62,513 nt of DNA from Verrucomicrobia bacterium UBA3841. Its GTDB lineage: Bacteria; Verrucomicrobiota; Kiritimatiellia; RFP12; UBA1067. The position numbers and the translations under genes are program-made. The stretch is taken from assembly GCA_002392765.1 (NCBI GenBank), contig DGHT01000053.1:1-62513 (forward strand). Reading direction: 5' to 3'. The notes beneath the pieces were generated by a model. The model saw only the letters and a list, made by a program, of their open reading frames with translations, was not told where the DNA came from and did no database searches. Shown here one piece after another: positions 50,518 to 58,386 of the stretch (positions within the stretch are counted from its first letter, which is position 1; each line of letters opens with the position of its first letter).

Positions 50518-52236
50518 ATGAAAAGAATCAGAATGAATCGGCTCTGTGCGCTCTGCGCAGGATTGACGCTTGCGGCATCTGCCGCGTTCGGCGCGGCCTC
50601 GACATTCACGGCGACGACCGATTCCGACAACAACGGCTACACCGGAACAGTCTCCTCCAGCGGCGACGGCTACGCATTCACGGCGGAAGACTCGGCGAGG
50701 TACTACAAGTTCCTCAACCTCTACAACGACCTGCTGCTCGACGGCGAGGCATGCGCGGGCTGCACGAACTGGCATACGGTGACAGTCGGCGGAACTTGGT
50801 CGTCCCGACCCGTCACCGTCACGATTACGAATGGCGCGCGGATGGTGACGTGGCGGAACCGGAACATCCTGTTCCAGGGCAAGGGCGGCACGATCGTCGT
50901 CTCGGAGCCGACGGCGCGGGACCTTGACTGGAAAAATCCCGTCGGCAACAAAATCACGACCGTCATCCACGACACCTACCCCAACATGATCGGCACGGTC
51001 GGCTACGGCTCGAAGTTCACGCTTTGCAGTGATGTCACGTCCGACACCGGAACGAACGACATCCTGCGGCTTCTCGCCAACGGAACGGCATCCTACCATT
51101 TTGTCAGCAACCAGAATGCCTCCGTCGCCGCCCGCATTCTCTTCGAGGGAGGAGAAATGTGGTCCCTAAGCGAGTGGTCCGACAAGTTCCAGGTCTCCGA
51201 CGGTGCGAAGATCGTCCTCCAATGCGTGGATGGCAATCCAATCAAACTGCGCTCCTACGGCACCGACCATCGGCTCTTCTCTGGGCCGGGGACGTTCGAG
51301 ACGGCCGGCGACGGCGACTTCGTCCTGCTCCAGAATTCCTACTCGACCAACCGGAAGACGGTCACGCTTTCCACCGACGAGGGCGGCAGATTCGTCTGGG
51401 GCCATTCGGGTCGCTTCGTCCTCGGCGGCCTTTGCATCCTCGAAATGGGGTCAGATGATGTCCTTCCCCATGGTCCGCAGACTGGACCCGTCTTCATTGC
51501 CAACGGCCTCGCGTCAAGCGAAACAGGCCCGCTTGTCATCGACCTCAACGGCACGTCGAACACCGTGAACGGCATCGCCTGGATCGACGACTATCGCGAC
51601 AGTAATTGGAATTATGCCCGAAACCACGTCGTCACCAACTCCTCCGCGACGGTCGCGACGCTGGGGCTGGACGTTTCCTCTCGCACGAACTTGAGCGAGA
51701 TCCTCAACGCGAAGTTCGCGGCGAACGCGCCGTCCACCATCCGCCTCCGCAAGGTGGGCGCGGGGACGCTTTCGGTGAACAACGCGAAGGCCGTCGCCAC
51801 GCTTGCTACGAACGCCTGTCTGCAAGTCGCGGAAGGCGTCGTCTCCTTCGACGTGGACGCGGCGCTCGTGCGCCCGCTCTCCGTCGATGGCGGATCGATT
51901 GCGGTCGCATCCGGCAACACCCTCGACACCTCCGCCATCGCCGACGCCGACCTCTCCGTCGGCGGGCTTGCGGTCGATGCGGAGGCGGCGTCCAACCCCA
52001 CGATCACGAAGTTCCGCCCGGCGGCGAACGGCAAGCTGTATCTGACGAATGTTTCGGGTGAACTTGCGTCGAACTACACGGTGCCGATCAATCTGACGAC
52101 CGTCGTCGATGCTGAGAATTTCGCGTCATGGAAGGCCTATGTGAACGGCACGGAAGCGCGCGGATTCGTTCCGGTGTATGTGAACGGCGTGCTCAAGGTC
52201 AAGTTCAAGAATGGCATGAGCATCATATTCCGGTAA
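50518..52236 (+). CDS. Secreted autotransporter-like beta-strand protein
   Basis: A 572-residue exported protein with signal peptide (MKRIRMNRLCALCAGLTLAA, then SAAFG). It is rich in beta strands, Gly, Asn and Thr, and contains a unit like autotransporter-associated beta-strand repeats (IRLRKVGAGTLSVNNAKA). No catalytic motif was recognised. It ends KFKNGMSIIFR, resembling the GMAVIVR end of the LamG protein at 11969. A beta-helix surface or glycan-binding protein is likely. GGAGG lies 8-9 nt before ATG 50518. Confidence 0.6.
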   Translation: MKRIRMNRLCALCAGLTLAASAAFGAASTFTATTDSDNNGYTGTVSSSGDGYAFTAEDSARYYKFLNLYNDLLLDGEACAGCTNWHTVTVGGTWSSRPVTVTITNGARMVTWRNRNILFQGKGGTIVVSEPTARDLDWKNPVGNKITTVIHDTYPNMIGTVGYGSKFTLCSDVTSDTGTNDILRLLANGTASYHFVSNQNASVAARILFEGGEMWSLSEWSDKFQVSDGAKIVLQCVDGNPIKLRSYGTDHRLFSGPGTFETAGDGDFVLLQNSYSTNRKTVTLSTDEGGRFVWGHSGRFVLGGLCILEMGSDDVLPHGPQTGPVFIANGLASSETGPLVIDLNGTSNTVNGIAWIDDYRDSNWNYARNHVVTNSSATVATLGLDVSSRTNLSEILNAKFAANAPSTIRLRKVGAGTLSVNNAKAVATLATNACLQVAEGVVSFDVDAALVRPLSVDGGSIAVASGNTLDTSAIADADLSVGGLAVDAEAASNPTITKFRPAANGKLYLTNVSGELASNYTVPINLTTVVDAENFASWKAYVNGTEARGFVPVYVNGVLKVKFKNGMSIIFR

Positions 52237-52259
52237 GGCAATTGCAAATCTGAGAATGC

Positions 52260-52401
52260 GAAAATATCCAGTATTCAATATCCAGAGTCAGTTGCAAAAC
52301 CTATTTGTTTGCCTCACGCAAAGTGCGCTAAGTTCGCAAAGTGACTCTTAGAACGAAACCTCGCGCACTTCGCGAACTTGGTCTGAAATCTATTCGGGGG
52401 G
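52260..52401. repeat. 142-bp island repeat, copy 1
   Basis: Closely matches 55958-56100 over its whole length. Both share GAAAATATCCAGT at the left, a CTCACGCAAAG core, GACTCT.AGAACGAAACC and a TATTCGGG end. It can form a 14-bp stem with one wobble (52330-52343 with 52366-52379). It sits between the beta protein gene and the acetylxylan esterase. Confidence 0.95.
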
Positions 52402-52449
52402 TACCTACTTCCCCAGTGTTGCTGGTTGGAAAACAAGGAAGGGAGATAC

Positions 52450-53802
52450 ATGATGAAGAGATTGCTGTCCATGGCGGCAATTGCCGTTGCCGTTGCGGCT
52501 TCCGGCACCGAGCTCAAGGATCTGAAGCTCAAGGCGAAGACCGACAAGGAGAATCCGATCGACTACAAGGTCGGCGAGACGATCCGGTTTGATTTTTTCC
52601 TTGACGGCGTCGCGGAACTGCCCTCCGAGGCGAAGGAACCTCTTTACGTCATTTGGAAGCGTGAAGGCGATGACGGCATCACGGTCGTCGGCACGAACGG
52701 GATTTCGCTCGCGAAGGGCTGTTCGATGGAGACGAGTCTGTCCGTCCCGGGCATAATCCGCGTCGATGCGCAGCTCGTCGGCAGCGACTACAAGATATTC
52801 GATTCAGTCCAGCGCACCCGAAATGACAAGGGCATAGGGTTCCTCGGCGGCGCTGGCGTGGAGACGGAGAAAATGAAACTCTCCACGAAGGAGCCGGAAG
52901 ACTTCGACGCATTCTGGGCGGAGGCGAAGGCGAAGCTCGCGACGGTTCCGGTCAAGGCCAAGCGCATAGAGGCTACGCCCGACAGGCTCAAGGGAAAAAT
53001 GAAGGTCTACGCGGTCGAAATCGACTGTTTCGGCCCAAGGCCTGCCACCGGCTGGCTGTTTATCCCCGAGAACGCGAAGGAGAGGTCTCTTCCCGCCTGC
53101 GCACAGTTCGACGGCTACAACGGCAACGAGTTCAAGGTGCCGCAGGTCCCCGAGTGGATACCGACGAACCGTATCACGCTCTGTCTCAATGCACACGGAT
53201 ACGAGATGACCGGACACGACGAGCAGTACTACAAGGACTACGGCAACAAGGTCAACGGAGTGGTCCCAGGCGCGCCGAAACGCCGTCCATACGCGCTCGA
53301 GCCGTCCGAATACGACAATCCGAGGGAAGCGTACTTCTACTTCATGGCGATGCGCGTTATGCGCGCGTTCGACTACTTGAAGACGCTTCCCGAGTGGGAC
53401 GGGAGGAACCTTGAGGCCTCCGGAGGCAGCCAGGGCGGACTGCAGACCATGTGGGCGGCCGGCCTTGTCGACGGCCTTACCGCCGCGCGCCCGGAGGTCA
53501 CCTGGGGCTGCGACCTCGGAAATTCGCTGCGCGAGGGCGGTCCGCTCATCTCCAACACGTGGGGGCTCCCGCATGCCGACGGGGCGTTCTACTTCGATGC
53601 CGCGCTTCACGCGAAGCGTGTTCCCGCGACTTGCAAAGTGGAGATAACGCGCCTGGGACTCGGCGACTTGGCGTGTCCGCCGCGCGGAGTGCTGCTGAGT
53701 TACTACAACATGAAGTGCCCCGTTTCTGCCAAGCTTGTGCAGGGTTCGACCCACGGCTACGTGCCGCCCGCTCCCAACCAGACGTTCACGATATCCAAGT
53801 AG
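52450..53802 (+). CDS. Acetylxylan esterase (AXE1 family)
   Basis: A 450-residue exported alpha/beta-hydrolase. Signal peptide MMKRLLSMAAIAVAVAASG is followed by an N-terminal beta domain and the AXE1 fold. The nucleophile Ser (about S327) is in EASGGSQGG, with the His in GSTHGYV near the C-terminus. It removes acetyl groups from xylan or other polysaccharides. Either ATG at 52450 or 52453 fits the GGGAG ribosome site. Its end is 12 bp from the next gene. Confidence 0.85.
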   Translation: MMKRLLSMAAIAVAVAASGTELKDLKLKAKTDKENPIDYKVGETIRFDFFLDGVAELPSEAKEPLYVIWKREGDDGITVVGTNGISLAKGCSMETSLSVPGIIRVDAQLVGSDYKIFDSVQRTRNDKGIGFLGGAGVETEKMKLSTKEPEDFDAFWAEAKAKLATVPVKAKRIEATPDRLKGKMKVYAVEIDCFGPRPATGWLFIPENAKERSLPACAQFDGYNGNEFKVPQVPEWIPTNRITLCLNAHGYEMTGHDEQYYKDYGNKVNGVVPGAPKRRPYALEPSEYDNPREAYFYFMAMRVMRAFDYLKTLPEWDGRNLEASGGSQGGLQTMWAAGLVDGLTAARPEVTWGCDLGNSLREGGPLISNTWGLPHADGAFYFDAALHAKRVPATCKVEITRLGLGDLACPPRGVLLSYYNMKCPVSAKLVQGSTHGYVPPAPNQTFTISK

Positions 53803-53814
53803 GAGAATTGGGGA

Positions 53815-55944
53815 ATGAGGGAAATGAGGAAATTGAAATCGGCGGCACTGGCAATATTGGCAACATTCACCGCGGCGTTCGCCGCGCCGGTTGCCGCGGA
53901 AGAAACGTTCCCCGTCGAGGGGAAAATGCTCGTCGGCGTGAACTTCTGGGGCTCGAAGGCGGGCGTCAGGATGTGGCGCGCGGACGAGTGGGACGAAGCG
54001 TCCATCGAGAAGGACGTATCTGCGCTCGCGGCGACGGGCGTCGAGCTGATGCGCGTCTTTCCGACTTGGAGCGAGTTCCAGCCGCTCATGCAGGAAAAGA
54101 AGTACCAGGGTGCGCCGGCGCTGCTTCTGCGCGACGGCGGCAAGGGGGAGATATACGATCCGCTCTGGCTCGATCCCGGGGCTGTCGCGCGGTTCGAGAA
54201 GTTCTGCGAGATCGCGGAGCGTCACAATGTGAAGCTCATGGTTTCGCTTGTCACCGGTTGGATGTCCGGGACGCTCTTCGCGCCGCGCATCGTCGAAAAC
54301 AGAAATCTCATCACGGACCCCGAAGCCGTGATGTGGGAAGGGCGTTTCGCCCGCGCGTTCGTACGGCGCATGAAGGACAAGAAGGCCATCGTCGCATGGT
54401 GCCTCGGCAACGAGTGCAACTGCATGGGCGCGGCGGAGTCGCGCGCGCAGGCGTGGATGTGGCTCAATACGATTTCGTCCGCGATCCGCATGGAGGATCC
54501 GTCGCGTCCCGTCGTCTCCGGAATGCACAGCCAGACATCTGACGGGTTCGGTCCGCAGCGCGGCGACTGCAACAAATGGACGCTGCAGATGCAGGGGGAG
54601 CTTCTCGACTTCCTCACCCCCCATCCCTATCCCGCCGCATTCCGCATCGAGGCCAACAGGGGTCCGTTCAACTGCTTCCGCAACGCGCTTCATCCTGTCT
54701 CGCAGTGCCTGTTCTACTCCGCGGTTTCCGGGAAACCCTCTTTCCCGCAGGAGATCGGCAGCCTCGGCCCCAGGATGTCGCCGGACTGGATGAGCGCCAA
54801 GGGAATGCGACAGCAGTTGTTCACCTGCTGGGCGCACGGACTCGGCGCGTACCTCTGGTGGTGCGCGTTCATGCAGACGCATCTCGACTATCCGCCCTAT
54901 TCGGAATGCCATGTGGAGCCTGAGCTGGGGCTTCTCCATGCGGACGAAAACCGCACGCCCAAGCTGGGTGCGAAGGAGCTCAAGGCGTTTCGCGATTTCC
55001 GCGATTCGCTGCCGTTCGACGTCCTGCCCAAGTACAAGACCGACGCCGTATGCCTCGTTTCCGAGCGCGAGGAGTTCTACCACCAGACGTTCGGCGCGTT
55101 CATGCTCTCCAAGGCGGCCGGATTCGACATCGAATTCGTCGGCGCGGATTCACGCGAACTTCCCGATTCCAATTTCTACATTCTCCCGTCCGGCAAGGGC
55201 TGGGGAACGTATTCGCGCAAGACCTGGGATGACCTGGTCGACCGCGTGAATAAGGGAGCGACGCTGCTCGTTTCGCGCGGATTCGAGACGGGCTACATCG
55301 ACTGGCCGGAGATCACCGGCCTTGAGCAGACGACTTACCACAAGTGGCGGAAGGAGTCGTTCGAGTTCGAGGGACGCAAGATGTCGTTCTCAGATTCCTA
55401 CACCGCCGAACAGAAGCCCATTGACTGCGAAGTGGTGGCGAAGGATTCCTCGGGCAATGTCGTCGTGAGTCTCAAGCACCTCGGGAAGGGCAAGGTGATC
55501 GTCGTCAATTTCGCGCTTGAGAAGTGCATCGTCGAGCAGGAAAGCGAAGTTGTGGACAACGGCTTCTCCAACGAGCTGTGGCGCATCTACGCCTACGCCG
55601 CGCGCGAGGCAGGCGTGAAGCGCCGCGTCACGAAGGACGATCCGCGCCTTGTCGTCACTGAACATCCCTGCAAGGACGGCACGACGCTTGTCGTCGCGGT
55701 GAACACGCACGATAAGCCGGTCGAGGCCACAATCGGCGTCGCGGGCAAAGTAGGGCGTGTGTGGAACGGAGAATGGGGAACGGGGAACGGAGAATGGGGA
55801 ACGGGGAACGGGGAACGGGGAATGGGAAACGTATCCCCCGAGCGAAGCGAGCGCCGAAGGCGGCTCAATGCGGGGTGGGAACGGGGAACGATTTTGATCC
55901 GCGAGAACGACGGATGCGTGTTCGAGGTTGCAGAGGAGAATTAA
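53815..55944 (+). CDS. Secreted clan GH-A glycoside hydrolase with GH42-like C-terminal domain
   Basis: A 709-residue exported enzyme. The signal peptide includes LAILATFTAAFA, shared in DNA sequence with three later genes. Residues about 30-390 form a GH-A TIM barrel: acid/base E200 in CLGNECN and nucleophile E313 in FPQEIGSLG. Residues about 395-560 resemble the GH42 trimerisation (class I glutaminase-like) domain. GH5-, GH2- or GH42-type activity on beta-linked sugars is possible. A heptanucleotide array at 55763-55890 encodes a Gly/Asn/Glu/Trp-rich stretch near residues 650-692, in frame. Confidence 0.78.
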   Translation: MREMRKLKSAALAILATFTAAFAAPVAAEETFPVEGKMLVGVNFWGSKAGVRMWRADEWDEASIEKDVSALAATGVELMRVFPTWSEFQPLMQEKKYQGAPALLLRDGGKGEIYDPLWLDPGAVARFEKFCEIAERHNVKLMVSLVTGWMSGTLFAPRIVENRNLITDPEAVMWEGRFARAFVRRMKDKKAIVAWCLGNECNCMGAAESRAQAWMWLNTISSAIRMEDPSRPVVSGMHSQTSDGFGPQRGDCNKWTLQMQGELLDFLTPHPYPAAFRIEANRGPFNCFRNALHPVSQCLFYSAVSGKPSFPQEIGSLGPRMSPDWMSAKGMRQQLFTCWAHGLGAYLWWCAFMQTHLDYPPYSECHVEPELGLLHADENRTPKLGAKELKAFRDFRDSLPFDVLPKYKTDAVCLVSEREEFYHQTFGAFMLSKAAGFDIEFVGADSRELPDSNFYILPSGKGWGTYSRKTWDDLVDRVNKGATLLVSRGFETGYIDWPEITGLEQTTYHKWRKESFEFEGRKMSFSDSYTAEQKPIDCEVVAKDSSGNVVVSLKHLGKGKVIVVNFALEKCIVEQESEVVDNGFSNELWRIYAYAAREAGVKRRVTKDDPRLVVTEHPCKDGTTLVVAVNTHDKPVEATIGVAGKVGRVWNGEWGTGNGEWGTGNGERGMGNVSPERSERRRRLNAGWERGTILIRENDGCVFEVAEEN
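55763..55890 (+). repeat. In-frame heptanucleotide array inside the GH-A gene
   Basis: Nine consecutive heptamers of GGAACGG/AGAATGG/GGAATGG type run from 55763 to 55825, then a GAGCGAAGCGAGC segment, then two further units (about 55873-55890). None introduces a stop. The G-rich strand is the coding strand, with runs of four G that could form quadruplexes. Confidence 0.93.
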
Positions 55945-55957
55945 AATGTGCAAATGT

Positions 55958-56100
55958 GAAAATATCCAGTATCCAATAGCCAGAGTCGGTTGGAAAGACC
56001 ATTTGTTAAGCTCACGCAAAGCACGCTAAGTCCGCAAAGTGACTCTAAGAACGAAACCTCGCGCACTTCGCGAACTTGGCGTGAGGCATATTCGGGAGGT
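55958..56100. repeat. 142-bp island repeat, copy 2
   Basis: The second copy lies directly before the GH27 gene and its right end supplies GGGAGG, the ribosome-binding site 6 nt before ATG 56106. Two stem mismatches appear compared with one in copy 1. A degenerate fragment is at 46707-46740. Confidence 0.95.
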
Positions 56101-56105
56101 TGAAA

Positions 56106-58187
56106 ATGAAATTGGCAATATTGGCAACACTGGCAACATTCACCACGGCTTTTGCGGGCATCAAGTACGATATCCCGATGATGGATATCAGCAAAGAGGC
56201 GGGACCTAACGGAACGCGCCTTGGAGACGTGTGCCTTGCCGGGAAAAAGTACTGGGCTTCGCTTTGCGTCAAGACCCCGAGCCGCGTCACGATTCCGCTG
56301 GGCGGCGGTGCAGTTTCGCTTAATGCAGTCTGCGGCGTCGACTGCCGCAACGAGGTGGACGAGCCCGCGACATTCCGCATAGTCGCTCCGGACGGCAAGA
56401 CGCTGTGGGAGAAGGCGGGCGTCAAGAAAGGTGTGAAGCTTGATGCAAAGGTGGAACTGACCGGCCTTGAGTCCGTCGTCCTTGAGGTGTCCGGCGCTGA
56501 CGGCATCATGGCCGGATGGGCGTTCGGGACGGTCTTCGAGTTTGCCGACGGGAAGTATCCGCCAAACGATGTCAGGATGCACACGCCGCAGCTTGGCATC
56601 CTCACGCCGCCGGAGGGCGCGAAGCCGCGCATCAACGGGCCTGTCGTCTACGGCGTGAGGCCGGGCCATCCAATCATCTACCGCGTGCCAGTCACAGGCC
56701 AGAGGCCGATGATGTTGAAAGTTCAAAGTTCAAAGTTGAAAGTTGAAACGGTAGGGCGCGATCATGGCGGGCCGCCCGGTGGTCGGCCCCTACCGGATTG
56801 CCGCGATCCATCGGTAGGGCGCGATCACCGAGCGCGCCGCTCGTCCGGCTTGTCGTTCAATCCCGACACGCATGTCCTCACCGGTTCCATAAAGGAGCCC
56901 GGCGAATACAAAATAACCTTCACGGCAGAAAACAGCGAGGGGCGCGATTGCCGCGACTTCACGATCAAGGTCGGCGACAAGATCGCACTGACCCCCGCGA
57001 TGGGCTGGAACAGCTGGAACTGTTTCTCCTGGAATGTAACCGCCGACGATGTCCGCAAAGCGGCGGATGCGTTCGAGAAGACCGGGCTTGCCGAACACGG
57101 CTGGGCATACGTCAACATCGACGACTTCTGGCAGAATAAGCCCACCTCGTGGATGAAGGAACTCCACGGCCCTGTGCGTGACGAGAATGGAAAGGTAAAC
57201 ACGAACAAGCGCTTTCCGGACATGAAGGGGCTTGTCGACTATATCCACTCCAAGGGGTTCAAGGCCGGGATCTATTCTTCGCCAGGGCCAAAGACATGCG
57301 GAGGATGCGAAGGAAGCTGGCAGCACGAGGCGCAGGATGCGAAGACCTATGCCGAATGGGGCTTTGACTACCTGAAGCACGACTGGTGCAGCTACGGGAG
57401 CGTCGCGACTGGCGAAGGCGTGGAACGCGCAATGCGTCCCTATCGCATCATGGGCGATGCGCTGAAGGCGCAGGACCGCGACATCTTGTTCTCGCTCTGC
57501 CAATACGGGAAGGACGACGTGGGCTCCTGGGGCGTAAAGGTCGGCGGACAGAGCTGGCGCACGACAGGCGACGTGTTCGACAGGTGGTCGTCCATCGCGA
57601 ACGCGGTAAAGGTTCTCAAGACTCAATGGCGTCATGCGGAGCCGGGTGGATGGAACGACCCCGACATGCTCTGCGTGGGGCCCATGTGCTGGAACGAGTT
57701 CAAGGGAAGCCGTCTCGCGCCTAACGAACAGTACACGCACATATCGCTCTGGGCGCTCGCCGCGGCCCCCCTCATGATCGGCTGCGACATGACGAAGCTG
57801 GACGACTTTACGCTCTCGCTTCTCAGGAACGACGAGGTGATTGCAATCGACCAGGATCCGCTCGGGAAGGCGGCGGCGTGCATCGTGGACAAGGGAGGTT
57901 ACGATATCTGGGCGCGTCCGCTCGCGGACGGCTCCATTGCGGTCGGTCTTTTGAACTATGGCCTGGACGAGCGCGAAATCGCCTTCGACATTGCGGCGGC
58001 CGGCATGGAAGGCGAGTGGAAGGTCCGCGACTGCTGGCGCCAGAAGGACGAGGGAACGGCGAAAGGTGTCTACAAGACGCGCGTCTATGGGCATGCGACG
58101 CATCTTGTTCGCTTCATTCCGGGTAATGGGGAACGGGGAACGGGGAACGGGAGACTGCGCGTCGCCGACATTCGCGAAAAACTATGA
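56106..58187 (+). CDS. Secreted GH27 alpha-galactosidase with NPCBM domain and repeat insertion
   Basis: A 693-residue exported enzyme (signal peptide core LAILATLATFTTAFAG). Residues about 30-160 form an NPCBM-like carbohydrate-binding domain. The GH27 barrel starts about 294 (LTPAMGWNSWNCFSWN); nucleophile Asp (about 426) is in YLKHDWC and acid/base Asp (about 488) is in SWRTTGD. Between GQRPM and GLSFNPDTHVLTGS about 44 residues are encoded by inserted repeat DNA (56714-56843), rich in Arg/Gly/Pro. A heptamer array adds about 20 residues at the C-terminus. Both inserts keep the frame. Confidence 0.9.
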   Translation: MKLAILATLATFTTAFAGIKYDIPMMDISKEAGPNGTRLGDVCLAGKKYWASLCVKTPSRVTIPLGGGAVSLNAVCGVDCRNEVDEPATFRIVAPDGKTLWEKAGVKKGVKLDAKVELTGLESVVLEVSGADGIMAGWAFGTVFEFADGKYPPNDVRMHTPQLGILTPPEGAKPRINGPVVYGVRPGHPIIYRVPVTGQRPMMLKVQSSKLKVETVGRDHGGPPGGRPLPDCRDPSVGRDHRARRSSGLSFNPDTHVLTGSIKEPGEYKITFTAENSEGRDCRDFTIKVGDKIALTPAMGWNSWNCFSWNVTADDVRKAADAFEKTGLAEHGWAYVNIDDFWQNKPTSWMKELHGPVRDENGKVNTNKRFPDMKGLVDYIHSKGFKAGIYSSPGPKTCGGCEGSWQHEAQDAKTYAEWGFDYLKHDWCSYGSVATGEGVERAMRPYRIMGDALKAQDRDILFSLCQYGKDDVGSWGVKVGGQSWRTTGDVFDRWSSIANAVKVLKTQWRHAEPGGWNDPDMLCVGPMCWNEFKGSRLAPNEQYTHISLWALAAAPLMIGCDMTKLDDFTLSLLRNDEVIAIDQDPLGKAAACIVDKGGYDIWARPLADGSIAVGLLNYGLDEREIAFDIAAAGMEGEWKVRDCWRQKDEGTAKGVYKTRVYGHATHLVRFIPGNGERGTGNGRLRVADIREKL
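56714..56843 (+). repeat. Composite repeat inserted in frame in GH27
   Basis: Five heptamers (GTTGAAA or GTTCAAA, 56714-56748) are followed by two GGTAGGGCGCG hairpin modules (56749-56795, bounded by CGGTAGGG and CCCCTACCG; and 56812-56840 with stem GGCGCG/CGCGCC). The same order of elements occurs at 11821-11935 between genes. Confidence 0.9.
58122..58152 (+). repeat. Heptanucleotide array at the GH27 3' end
   Basis: GGTAATG followed by three GGGAACG units and a partial one. It encodes GNGERGTGNG just before the last residues, so the protein ends with a repeat-derived tail. Confidence 0.9.
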
Positions 58188-58256
58188 AACATGATTTAAC
58201 CTGGCACTTGACGCAGATGGTAGGAACGGAAGAACGGCGACAGAAAGGAATGCTTT

Positions 58257-58304
58257 GACTTTTTACTATATCTGCCGCTAATGAATAAGATATAGTAAAA
58301 AGTC
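58257..58304. other. Perfect 16-bp inverted repeat before the AAA ATPase gene
   Basis: GACTTTTTACTATATC (58257-58272) and its exact complement (58289-58304) enclose a 16-nt loop. It could end the GH27 transcript or be an operator or RNA structure for the downstream gene, whose promoter starts 22 bp later. There is no T-run after it. Confidence 0.75.
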
Positions 58305-58325
58305 GCATTAATACACGGTGGACAA

Positions 58326-58355
58326 TTGACTATATCGGCATTTTTTTGGTATAAT
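58326..58355 (+). promoter_or_regulatory. Sigma-70 promoter of the AAA ATPase gene
   Basis: TTGACT (58326-58331) and TATAAT (58350-58355) have an 18-bp spacer. Transcription should start near 58362; AAGGAGG is at 58374. Confidence 0.8.
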
Positions 58356-58386
58356 AACGCCAAAAATCACTTAAGGAGGATAAGGT

